NCBI RefSeq assembly: GCF_004798865.1
Contig: NW_025335438.1
Coordinates: 14,192,931-14,256,930, forward strand
Direction of reading: 5' to 3'
DNA length: 64,000 bases
Source of the DNA: Varanus komodoensis
Taxonomy: Eukaryota > Chordata > Lepidosauria > Squamata > Varanidae
Positions 23,765-34,098 of this stretch are shown here, in pieces (positions within the stretch are counted from its first letter, which is position 1; the number at the start of each line of letters is the position of its first letter). Both the position numbers and the translations under genes were made by a program. A model generated the notes under the pieces. That model ran no database searches. It had not been told where the DNA came from and worked only from the letters and a program-made list of their open reading frames with translations.

Positions 23765-24010
23765 ATACAAAGGGCCTGTTGGATCAAAGCAAGAGCCCAT
23801 TAGTCTAGCATGCTGCTTACACAGTGGCCAACCAGCTGCCTCTAGGATCCCCTACGCAGGAACGGAGTGAAGCCACACACTCTTGTCCATGTTCCCCAGC
23901 ATCTGCTATATGTAGACATGCTGCTTCTGATATTGGAAGTAGCCACTGAAAGCCTTTTCCTCCATGCATTAGTTTTTGCTACATGTGGAGGTGTAGATGG
24001 GAGATTCTGT
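23765..24010 (-). mobile_element. CR1/L3-type LINE 3' end fragment
   Basis: The segment has the same 3' module as the copy at 17.4 kb ('ggatcaaagcaagagcccattagtct', 'cagtggccaaccagctgcct', 'gaagtagccactgaaagcc'). It is strongly 5'-truncated and non-coding. Confidence 0.7.
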
Positions 24011-25459
24011 GAAGAACAGGCCAGTATAATAAAAAAGGATGAGCAATCAACTCCTGAAGAATTAATCTGCCTTACTGTATACATGCCAGGTCACAACTGT
24101 TATGACAGTTCAGAGTTAATTCACAGTTTCTTTTTCTTCCCCTGCACACACTCAGCCTTATATTAGGTAGCAAAAAGGTTTTGGTATAGTCACTGTCAAA
24201 CAAAGAGATTGAAAAGAGAAGGGAGGGTAGGGGTCAAAGCTGCAAATAAATTAAATAAACAGATGAAATTTCTGGGTTTTGAACTGGCAATTCTATGCTT
24301 ATCTTGCACATATTTTTAGAAACAAGCAGTAAAGTCCAAATTCCAGTGGAATTTAAGCTCTCTCTTCTTTTCATTGACAAGTGACAACTCTGGCTATGTG
24401 GGAGATGAGAGAGACCAAAATTATGCTAATGATATTCAAGAGTGATAGTGGCTTTGGACCAACAAAATATTAATTTTAAATAGAAATAGAGTTATACAAA
24501 GGAACTAAGTTCCTTCTGTGCCTTTTATCTAAATTTGCCAATTCTGTTGATGTAAAACAATTCAAACAAAAACAAAGAAGGAACATTTGTCTTCTAGTTC
24601 AAGTTCTCAGTTCACGATGAAACAGTAGATGCTCAAAGATGGACTATTGCAGGTATATTTATGTGAAAACGATTCTATGCTTATTATCATGCTAGTCTGT
24701 TTATCTGGACTCTCATTCCATGTTGTTTTGTCACAGGGCAGTCTTTTCATATTGCATTTGTCAGTCAGGAAAGAGGTGTGAGATAAGAGCCCTATAAAGT
24801 GGCATAGAAAGGTAATACATACATACATACACAAAATGGTTTACATGTCAGGTTGGTGACAGGTCATCTGAATCCACTCTTTCATACAAGAAGACACTGG
24901 GGTGCTTCCACAAGTAATTTGTCTGCAAATATGAATAAATTATTAGGACTCAACTACATGCATTTTCAAGAAAATGTTTGCTATTAGCTGCATATTGTAT
25001 TTTCATGTATCCTCAAGTATGATCTATTTGAATGATAGCTGCTGCCATTAAAAGCAATGTGAAAGTCTATAGTTTAAATCACAATGTGATGGCCTTAGTT
25101 TAGCTCCTACAGTACAGCAGCAGCCTCTCCCACCATCAGTTAGCAGGTAATTATGATGTAAATTGGCTATAAGAAGACATAACTTATTATTAGCAAAATA
25201 GGTCTTGGAATGATACATATGCATATATTTAGCTTGGAGTGCTACAGATATAATCCTCGATCCTTGCAAACCATTGATTATAACTAGGAAACCAACCTTG
25301 GGAACCTGTTGTCCATCTCCCATCTACTTAAGTCATACTTGGATTTTTTGCAACAAGAATAAAAGTGGGATATAAATGCAATCATGTGATGAACGTGAAA
25401 GTCTCTTTCACTTTGTTTCATTTATAGTTCTTATAGTTGCAGCAATACCAATCACAGTT
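24011..25459. other. AT-rich interval without recognised feature
   Basis: Contains a short (CATA)n run near 24818. Nothing else recognised on either strand. Confidence 0.35.
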
Positions 25460-25560
25460 ACATAGAAACAGAGCGAGTCAGAAGGGGTCTCCTGGGCCAA
25501 GTAGTCTGACCCCCAGCTCCAGCCGGCTCTGCTCACGACATGCCCACCATGTGCATACCT
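25460..25560 (-). mobile_element. CR1 3' end fragment
   Basis: The sequence 'catagaaacagagcgagtc' followed by 'agaaggggtctcctgggcc' is the CR1 3' terminus read in antisense. It is nearly the same as the 3' end of the CR1 nested in BovB at 56.2 kb and the piece at 29.7 kb. Similarity fades after about 25560. Confidence 0.8.
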
Positions 25561-27597
25561 AGCCTAGTTACTGTAGAGCATTTCCTGACTAGAACTAGTA
25601 AAGTCATTTCAGATCGTGGTATTAAATTCTGACCATGAAAGGTGAAATACTGAACAGCGTTAACCATGGCTGACATAGGTGCATATAGAACATTAAGGCA
25701 AACAAAGGAAGGAAGAGCGGAAAACAGATTGAGAAGGTGCCATAGTGCTTCTAGCTTGAAAACCATGGGCTAAATCCAACAAATAAGAGCTGGAATCAGC
25801 TAGTGCAATGGAATTTTGTCATTTTTGCAGCTGTCTTACAGCCTGTTTTACCACACAGAAACCTGCTTCAGAGGGATTCCCAGCCTCCAGAGTAAATGCT
25901 GAGGGAGTGTGTGTTGCCAGGTTGGGGTGGGTGTGTGTGACCACAATCTTCTGATGATGGAAGCAGTTCTGCCAACGGATTCAGCACCTTTGTTTTAAGG
26001 ACCTAGAAAGAAACCTGAACCCTGGACGAGTCAGGATAGCATGGATGACCCCTTCCATAAAAAGCATGCTTGTATGTATCTATGTGAATGATATAGGAAA
26101 TCAAGTTGTGGATGCAAAACATTGTTACAGTGATTTTTCCTACTACAGAATTAAACAAACAGAGATGAACTTCAGAAAACAGTTCTAAACAGTTCAGTGT
26201 TCTCTCCCAAATTGAATCCAGGCCCAGGAAAGTTTACAGCCCTGCATGCTGTAAAGGAATGGTTTTGCAGATAGCTAGAAAGAGTTCTCAGGACTATGCA
26301 TCACAAGGATTACTTACTTTCATACAGTAAACAGAAGAATAACAAAGAGAATCAACTAATTCAAAGAGTACAAAATATCTACAGAAAAATCACACGTCCC
26401 ACTTTTATACCATTGGAAACTAAATAAACGAAATGTCACATTGATACATATTTGTATTCTAAAGATATTTACAAATAACTTTACAAAATATTATATACAA
26501 TTTCATAACTAATGCCTTGTAGTCAGTTTTTAAATTAAGGCCATCATGAATCCTCAGAGGCTCATAAGGCTGTCATTGGTGCCACCCCTTGACTCTTTAC
26601 CCCGGTGTAGTTCACATTCATGTTTGGCTCCTTCCTAGGAGAATTGTTTTTAAAATGTGCAAATTACAGGCATCTGCCCTGATTTTCTGGAGAAGGAAAC
26701 TGAGTTTCCATTCACTTCTCTGCCAGTGACTGACAGCTACAGTTAATGCATACAGAAACAAGAAGGGAAAACAGGGAGAGGAAGCCATATGCAAATAGGC
26801 TGCAATCTTTATGCATACTTACTTGAGAGAAAGCACCGTTGAATTTAGTGGGGCTTACATATGAGTAAACATGCACAGACCTGCACATTCAGACAGCAAT
26901 GCTGATGATTATAGCAACTGGAAAATAACTCTTACTGGTCAGGTCACTGTGCAATAGGTTGAACATAATATCCATAACAACCATAGAGGGTGCCTAGTTT
27001 CCCGTTGGCCTGGTTCGTATGACACAACAAGCCACAACAAACCAGCGTGCCCCATGGTGGGCTGCTGTGGCATCTGAACTAGGTCAACAAGAGCTAAAAT
27101 ATATTTTGCTGTTGTTTCCCAGTTTTATCTCCCCAAACGCTGGTGCTTTTGGGGAAGTTTGTATATGTATCTCTCTGTGTGTGAAATTACCACTAGTACA
27201 TGCAGGAACAGTATGATTGCATTAGTCCAAAATACTGGTTACATTTCTGGAAAAGGAGATTTTTTCACACATTCAATCATTTCATGCCTTAAATACTAGC
27301 TATTCGTGTGTGAGTGTGTGCGTGTTTTAAAAAACTATAAAAAGGAAGTAAAGGTTACAATTTACAAGTGTCCATTAAAGTGAATCATTAAAGGAAAATT
27401 CAGTGTAATCTAACAAGGATCCACCTAACAACAATAAGAAATTTGAGGCTGTGGCTGAGGAATGTAGTCACATGTTGGTTGAGTAATCCACAGTCCAGGT
27501 TCAATCCACGATGTGTCTCTTCTACAGAGTTGCAGAATTGGTGCTTTCCTTGAAAACTCCAATTCCTCCATGAAATACTGCTTAAGATCAGTGTCCA
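25561..27597 (-). other. Flank, possibly NKAIN3 3' UTR and beyond
   Basis: If the candidate NKAIN3 terminal exon is right, at least its lower-coordinate flank is 3' UTR. An ATG-led 57-codon - strand frame (MDTDLKQYFMEELEFS..., about 27597 down to 27425) would then lie in the UTR and is probably chance. A short palindromic repeat remnant lies near 26815-26885. Confidence 0.3.
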
Positions 27598-27612
27598 TTA
27601 TTTAATGTCGAC
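27598..27612 (-). CDS. NKAIN3: Candidate NKAIN3 terminal coding piece (VDIK, stop)
   Basis: On the - strand a plausible acceptor (TTCTCATTTCAG, AG ending at 27613) is followed in phase 0 by GTC GAC ATT AAA TAA. The exon at 33994-34073 ends in phase 0, so joining them would give a C-terminus ...LKPVNL-VDIK. This rests only on the acceptor, the phase and the orientation. NKAIN paralogues have variable tails, so homology does not help. Another terminal exon between 27.6 and 33.9 kb is possible. Confidence 0.4.
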   Translation of the reverse strand, partial: VDIK

Positions 27613-27721
27613 CTGAAATGAGAATAAATGAATTATTTAAGGAAAGATGGAAAAGATGCTATTTTAAATTAGCTGTGTGATGCTATCGGTGTTAGAATTA
27701 TTAAAATTCTAACACCAATAG

Positions 27722-28695
27722 CGTTGTTGTTAGTCGTGAAGTCATGCCCAACCCATTGGAACCCCCTGGAGAACATTCCTCCAGGCCTTCCTGTCTTCCA
27801 CCGTCCCCCGGAGTCCACTTAAGCTCACGCCAACTGCTTCAGTGACTCCATCTAGCTACCTCATTCTCTGCCGTCCCCTTCTCCTTTTGCCATCTATTGT
27901 TCCCAGCAATAGGCCCTTCTCCAGTGAGTCCTTCCTTCTCATTAGGTGGCCAAAGTATTTGAGTTTCATCTTCATTATCTGGCCTTCTAAAGAGCAGCCA
28001 GGGTTGATCTCCTCTAGGACTGACCGGTTTGATCGCCTTGCAGTCCAAGGGACTCGCAGGAGTCTTCTCCAGCACCACAATTCAAAGGCCTCAATTCTTC
28101 GGCGCTCAGCCTTCCTTATGGTTCAACTTTCACAGCCATACATTGTAACTGGGAAAACCATAGTCTTGACTATATGCACTTTTGTTGGCAGGGTAATGTC
28201 TCTGCTTTTTTAGTATGCTGTCTAGATTTGCCATAGCTTTCCTCCCCAGGAGTAAGCGTCTTTTAATTTCTTGGCTGCAGTCCCCGTCTGCGGTGATCTT
28301 GGAGCCCAGGAAAATAAAATCTGTCACTACCTCCATTTCTTCCCCATCTATTTGTCAGGAAGTGATAGGACCGGATGCCATGACTTTAGTTTTCTTAATG
28401 TTGAGTTTGAGGCCAACTTTTGCACTCTCCTCCTTCACCCGCAGCAAGAGGCTCTTTAGTTCCTCTTCACTTTCTGCCATGAGAGTGGTATCATCTGCGT
28501 ATCTGAGGTTGTTGATATTTCTCCCAGCAATCTTAATGCCATCTTGTGATTCATCTAGCCCCACCTTTCTCATGAAATGCTCTGAATATAAGTTAAATAG
28601 GCTGGGTGACAGTATACAGCCTTGCCAAACTTCTTTCTCAATTTTGAACCAATCAGTGGTTCCATGTCCAGTTCTTACAGTTGTTGCATTATAAA
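27722..28695 (-). mobile_element. BovB LINE, 3' part, 5'-truncated
   Basis: The - strand reads MRKVGLDESQDGIKIAGRNI, then NNLRYADDTTLMAESEEELK (YADD active site intact), KVGLKLNIKKTKVMASGP and FIFLGSKITADGDCSQEIKR. The C-terminal domain follows (NRSVLEEINPGCSLEGQI, LKYFGHLMRRKDSLEKGLLL, GKRRRGRQRMR). The 3' tail ends at 'gttgttagtcgtgaagtc' near 27722. It begins inside the reverse transcriptase and is split by frameshifts. Confidence 0.88.
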
Positions 28696-29305
28696 ATTGA
28701 TAATTCTGAAGAAAACAAATATATTTATTCCTTGCTTAGTGTGAGAAAGGTGTTTGCCTCCACCCCGTAAACGCACCATTCCTTACACAGCAGTCATGCT
28801 TATTTATGATAGGCTGTTTTTCTGCATTTTAAGTACTTCCATTTAAAATAATTAAATAATTAACTTTTCAGGTGATCAAAATATTTCTCATCAATGAACA
28901 CTGTTGCAGCCCTTGTTACAAGGATTTCACTTCTTCCTCTGAAGGTATAATTTTTTAAAAATCCCATGATAATTTTCTACTTGTTGATTCAATAACATTA
29001 ATGCAATAATTAATTCAGTATAATATACCAGTCTCAGATTTACTATCTTATTTAATCCTTTTTTGTATTTTACACTGTTTATTGCACTCTATTCAATGCT
29101 GACTAACACTAATGATGCTATACTGACTTAAATAAATAATCATGCAACATAACTAGTGAAACGGGGGAAGGTGGCAACAAGAAAAAGTGGTAGTGTCAAA
29201 TTTTGGAAACAGATTCTCTCTTTTCCCCCATCGTGCTAGTTGCATTGCACAAGTGCTGGTGGCCCAACATTACATCTAGTGCTGGGCCACCACTATGTAC
29301 TACTT
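28696..29305. other. AT-rich interval without recognised feature
   Basis: No gene, hairpin or named repeat seen. Confidence 0.35.
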
Positions 29306-29317
29306 ATGTACTATGTA

Positions 29318-29662
29318 AAGGTAAAGGTTTTCCCTTGACCTGAAGTCCAGTCATGCCTGACTCTAGGGGGCGGTGCTCATCTCCGTTTCCTAGCCAAGGG
29401 AGCCAGCGTTTGTCCCCAGACCATCTCCGTCGTCATGTGGCCGGCATGACTAAACACCGAGGTGCATGGAACGCTGTTACCTTCCCACCAAAGTGGTACC
29501 TTTTTATCTACTTGTATTTGCATGCTTTCGAAGGGCGAGGTTGACAGGAGCTGGGACGCAGCAATGGGAACTCACCCCGTTGTGCAGATTTGAACCAGCA
29601 ACCTTTTGATCAGCCAGCCCAGCAACACAGCAGTTTAAACCACTGCGCCACCTGCATCCCTC
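29318..29662 (-). mobile_element. Sauria SINE with 12-bp TSD
   Basis: Read on the - strand it starts 'gggatgcaggtggcgcagtg' with a tRNA-type A box, then a B box (ggttcaaatctgc). The conserved body follows, and it ends in the (ACCTTT)n-like tail that Sauria SINEs share with BovB. It is flanked by perfect ATGTACTATGTA copies (29306-29317 and 29663-29674). It looks complete. BovB machinery is known to mobilise this SINE family. Confidence 0.92.
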
Positions 29663-29699
29663 ATGTACTATGTACTACACCACTAAGTACTTACTACTT

Positions 29700-29806
29700 A
29701 TAGAAACATAGAAACAGAGCGAGTCAGAAGGAGCCTCCAGGGCCATCTAGTCTGAGCCCCAGTGCCAGCCAGCTCAGCTCATGAGATGCCTACTATGTGC
29801 AATGTG
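29700..29806 (-). mobile_element. CR1 3' end fragment
   Basis: Antisense CR1 terminus: 'agaaacatagaaacagagcg', then 'gagtcagaaggagcctccag' and 'gccatctagtctgagcccc'. It is the same subfamily as the pieces at 25.5, 56.2 and 61.5 kb. Short and non-coding. Confidence 0.82.
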
Positions 29807-30524
29807 TATTTAAACTGTATTTTGTGAACTACCCAGAATGCAGTAAATAAGTAATATATACAGTCACAGTGATTTAAATGAAAGTTAATTTATAAGGAAA
29901 TGGTGTTAAAGATCTTTCACACAGGAAGAAAAGCACTGCAGATATAGAAATTGCTGATGTCAAGAAAATAGAAAAGACAGAATAAACTTAACATGGTCCA
30001 TCACAGGGAGATGCTTTCAGAAAACCCAGAAAGTGCCATTGAAATCCCATCTGAAAAGGTCAACCTAGTCTTATATTGTATTATAAAGTGCACATATTCC
30101 TGACAGCAGGCTGAAAAAACAAGTTTGAGTCAATGCACAAGGAGGTGGTAACACAAGCATCTTTATGTCCTGAGCAGAATGAACAGGAGGGTCCCCAAAT
30201 GCAGTGGGCATTTGAAGTAAGTGAAGCAATGCACATTTCCTTTGAAGTGTGTGACATCATTAAGTCCAAAGTCTAAGGTGATTTAAGTGCACCACTGGCA
30301 GTGTACCCAAGTCTAGGCTACTGAGGGAGGCCAACTCAAAGTATGAACCTTGTTCAAGGCAGCACCCCCAACCAAACCTGGAGCCAGGTTTGGTTTGATA
30401 TTTATTTCAGTGTCTGGTTTACTTTAGAGCAAGAACTGTCCATATGAATCATTAAAAAAGTGAAAATGTATCACCCAAAAGAAAGACAGAATTGTCCACA
30501 ATAGTTGTAATTTTATATGTATGA
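29807..30524. other. Interval without recognised feature
   Basis: Nothing recognised on either strand. Confidence 0.35.
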
Positions 30525-31421
30525 GGTAAAGTAAAGGTTTCCCCCTGTAAGGAATGAAATCCAAGCAATGACGATACGGGAGGCTAAGTACCAAGCAGCA
30601 CCAGTTTAATACGTTCTGGCCAGACCGGGCACTCACCCCAAAGGTAGTGCACTGGAGGAGCAGTTTACACAGCCTCTTACTGCCTACTTCACACGCAAAG
30701 TCCCTGCCTCCTTTCTCCCATTGGTGGGATACTGGGAGTTCACATTCTTCCCGTCCGCCTTCATCATACTACTCCTTGGTATGTTGCCCCCACCTGCTCA
30801 TACGTCCCATGTTCATGTTAATAACCCTCTGAGTCATAGCAGGAGGCACCACTAATATGCATTAGCTTATTACGCAGCCGTACCTTGGATTCCAAGTACA
30901 AAAGTTTAATGCCATGTCTGCCAATTACATTTTGTAGTCTATGAGTTTGTGTTGGTCACAATACTCTTATTAATCACGAAGTGATCTGTACAGCTTTACC
31001 CATTCTAGTCCATTAATCACAATACCTTTATTAATCACTAAGTGATCCATAGCTTTACCTGTTCTAGTTTGTTAGTCACAGTAATCTTCTACTTCTCACA
31101 CCCCTGACGTTAAGTCCAGTCATGCCTGACTCTAGGGGGCAGTGCTCGTCTCCATTTCCTAGCTGAGGGAGCCAGCGTTTGTCCCCAGACAGTCTCCGTG
31201 GTCATGTGGTCAGCATGACTAAACACCGAAGTGCACAGAATGCTGTTACCTGCCCACCCAAGTAGTACCTTTTTATCTACTTGTATTTGCATGCTTTCGA
31301 ACTGCAAGGTTGACAGGGGCTGGGACGCAGCAATGGGAACTCACCCAGTTGTGCAGATTCGAACCAGCGACCTTTCAATCAACCAGCACAGCAGTTTAAA
31401 CCACTGTGCCACCTGCATCCC
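30525..31421 (-). mobile_element. Sauria SINE split by a solo LTR
   Basis: The 3' tail (30525-30545, 'ggtaaagtaaaggtttcccc') and the remainder (31101-31421) are the two parts of one Sauria SINE that aligns along its length with the copy at 29.3 kb. The B box reads 'ggttcgaatctgc' on the - strand near 31355. A 555-base element sits between the parts. The SINE must therefore be older than that insertion. Confidence 0.9.
30546..31100 (-). mobile_element. Solo LTR of an endogenous retrovirus or LTR element
   Basis: The inserted sequence starts TG and ends CA, is flanked by CCCC on both sides (4-base duplication), and has no internal coding region. This is the structure left by LTR-LTR recombination. 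On the - strand it begins TGTGAGAAGTAG, has about two and a half copies of a 60-base unit near its start (30957-31100 in window coordinates), and ends with a poly(A)-signal-like ATTAAA region and TTCCTTACA. Orientation is inferred from that. A 4-base duplication suits ERV1-like or some Gypsy families. Confidence 0.78.
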
Positions 31422-33280
31422 TTTACGTGTAAATTTAAAAATAATTGTTATAAATTAAATAGAATAAAACTGTTGGCAAATTTGTCTTGTACATGAAGGA
31501 TATCAATCTGAAGCTAGAATGCTGCCCAGGGACTCTTAAGTTGCAGAAGGAATTCTGTGTTCATTGTCTCAGTCCCTTAATTAATTAATTAATTATGCAA
31601 TGTGTCCTTACAAGACTTAGACTACACATTTCAGTATGACAGGAAGTCCTGTGTGCTTGTCCATTCAATTTGCTGTCCAGATGATAACTTTTGATGGGAA
31701 ACAGTTTGCACAGTTCTTTGTCTTAGATTAGAACTGGACAGGACAGCCCTTCAGCAGAGGACATCTTCACATTAAGGTCTATCCTCTGTATTGCTCTTCC
31801 CAGAATTCTCACTGCAATGGAAATCATACCACCCTGATTGTAGAATGCTGGATGGGGAAAAACCATGGCATCATTGCTGTTGTGCCATGTTTATGAGCTT
31901 TCTAGAGACATGTGGTAGTGACCGTTGCAGACCGTGCCCTGCATTTCGCACAGCTTGGTTTCTTACCACATCATTCAGCAACATAAAACGTTTGTTTTGT
32001 TCAACTGCAGTTTGGCATGCCCCCTGCCCAAGGGACACAAGTAACATACAATATTCTAGTGCGGTAGTGACAAAAGATTTACCTTTTAACCTCACGTTTA
32101 AGCCTGTACATTATATAACTTCTATTCATTTTTAACTGAATACTTTGCTCGTTCTTAATGGATTCTTATCTGTGCTGAGGCTGAAGGGATGGGAAATGCT
32201 GGAAACCCTAAATGAGTAACTTGGTAGCAAGAGTGCTGAAAAATCAAAAGGCCCATCAATGCTTTCAGGCCTTAATGAAAGTTAGCAAATACCATTTCTC
32301 TTTAACCTCTAGCTTACAGCTTAAAGTTTTTCACAATTTGGATAGTGAAAGGCCCATTAGTTCTGAACATAGTTTTCCTGGACCATTTGCAACAGATACT
32401 GATACCAATTATCTTATTGTGAAGCCATATGGGCAGACTGCCACACAGCAGAAAGATAAGCATCTAGAAACTGGTAGATAGCACAGTTCACTGACTACCC
32501 AAATTGTTTTCTACAGCTTGGCTTTTAATGGAAATTCACCTTCATCATTGAAATTCTTCATTCTTTAGAGCCTATTTGTACTCTGTGCCTGTACAGGCAC
32601 ACAAGGCACAAGGTCCTTTGGAAAACAGGTTTTTGTATTCTGTTTCTCTCCCTCTCCCCTTCCCTGCCCTGGATAACCAGCAGTGATAGGAATGCAAGCA
32701 GCTGCCTCAAACCAGGCCAAATAATTTTTCCTTCCAACCTGGTACTGTTAACAGCAGCACTCCAGGGTTTCAGGCCTCAGGTGATATTCCATATCATCTG
32801 TGTTTGAACAGTTAAATCCTAGAGATACTTGTGACTGAACCTGCAAGCTTTTGCATGCAAGCATCTGCTTTACTACAGAGCTCTGCTCATTAACCTGGTT
32901 GGTAAATATGTGGACATTCAATGCAGAAAGGGGTGCTGAAAGAGCTAAATATGGAACATATAGGCTACACACTTGCATTTTAATTCTGTGTTGTAGTCGA
33001 CATAAATCCTTCACTAAGGCTAGATCCCTAAGGGTGTAATCCAATTCACCTTTAGATAGAAAAAGTCCTACAACTTCCATACTGTCTGGGAGAATTTTGG
33101 GAATTGGAACTTTTTGCTGTCTCACAATGCATTGGATTACATCTTAAACCTCTCTGTACAGAGCTATATCAGTGTTTAGTCACCTTTAAAACAGCCTACC
33201 CCATGATTTTTCAACTTATTGATAGCTACAGGTATACTTATATTTATGCATATATTGCATACAAATATGCATATACATGT
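31422..33280. other. Interval without recognised gene (NKAIN3 intron if model right)
   Basis: Contains a short (TTAA)n run near 31578. Open frames near 31791-32135 and 32748-33125 have no recognisable content. Confidence 0.35.
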
Positions 33281-33396
33281 ATTTTTGCATTACTACAGGC
33301 TGTGTTTTGGTACAATAATCTTAATAGTGAATCTTTAAAAATATATTCACTATTTAGATTATTGCACCAAAACACAGCCTGTAGTGATGCAAAAAT
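33281..33396. repeat. Near-perfect 52-bp inverted repeat hairpin
   Basis: Arms 33281-33332 and 33345-33396 are complementary at 49 of 52 positions by eye, with a 12-base AT-rich loop. It could be a small MITE or foldback element, and would form a long hairpin if transcribed on either strand. No coding content. It is not the same family as the 'actacaactccc' palindromes elsewhere in the window. Confidence 0.85.
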
Positions 33397-33544
33397 ATTT
33401 CTGGAATCTGCCTAGAGAGTATGTTTTGCCATTTCCCTTTGTTGCTGATAACTTGCTCTGCCCCTGCTGTTCTACAAAGACAGAACATCATCTGGAGTGT
33501 CAAGGTGAACTTATAATCAAGAACAGAGACATATCCTAGGAAAC

Positions 33545-33657
33545 TTGTGGCCCTTCAGATGCTTTGGCCTAGAACATTCATCAGTCCTAGCCATCAAAGC
33601 CAGTGCTGACAGATGATGGGTGCTCTAGGTCAAAATGGGTAGCTCCACAAGTAATCC
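33545..33657. mobile_element. Palindromic MITE-like element, diverged
   Basis: Outer ends 'cttgtggcccttcagatg' and 'gtagctccacaagt' are inverted. The inner order (ggcctaga... tcagtcctagccatc ... gatgatgggtgctctaggtc) follows the palindromic family at 6224. Diverged and non-coding. Confidence 0.5.
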
Positions 33658-33993
33658 ACCCTATCTTAAGTCTCATGTCTTCCCATGAGACTTTCCATAC
33701 AAGCTGAATGCTGTGCACATAAACTGTGGAAAACTGCATATGTGCACTGGAAGCACTGAAAAGGCTAATGCATGAAGTTAACCCATCTCAAACTATCCTT
33801 TCAAAAAATTGAGAAAATATTCCACAAAAATACAAAATGACCATACTAGCATATTTTGAATGGTTTTTCACAACTTGAAGCTAAGTGATAATGAAATCAT
33901 TATTAATCTCATGCCAAATCCATTTGAGCATATATTAGTTTTCAATACAGTTAGAAAGATTAATGTTGTGCTTTTTACCAAACCCTTACTTAC

Positions 33994-34073
33994 AAGATTT
34001 ACAGGCTTTAACTCAATATGTTCTTGGAGTGATTGTTGGTGGAGGTATGTGTCAAATCCAGCTATGAAATCAA
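33994..34073 (-). CDS. NKAIN3: NKAIN3 exon encoding the post-membrane tail (FDFIAGFD)
   Basis: On the - strand the acceptor GTATTTTCAG is followed by TTGATTTCATAGCTGG..., and the exon ends at a consensus donor CTT-GTAAGT. Joined to the T left by the exon at 60073-60133 it reads S-FDFIAGFDTYLHQQSLQEHI, then ELKPVNL, ending in phase 0. Paralogues NKAIN1, 2 and 4 continue EEEDSFDFIGGFD at the same place, so the match is specific. Reading through the donor stays open to 33868, which could give an alternative longer tail if the donor is skipped. NKAIN proteins are small neuronal membrane proteins that bind the Na+/K+-ATPase beta subunit. Confidence 0.88.
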
Positions 34074-34098
34074 CTGAAAATACAACATAGTTCAACAT

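Noticed and set aside
27425-27597. 57-codon - strand frame starting MDTDLKQYFMEELEFS
   Set aside because: It begins just after the proposed NKAIN3 stop, so it would be 3' UTR. No family recognised and no second support.
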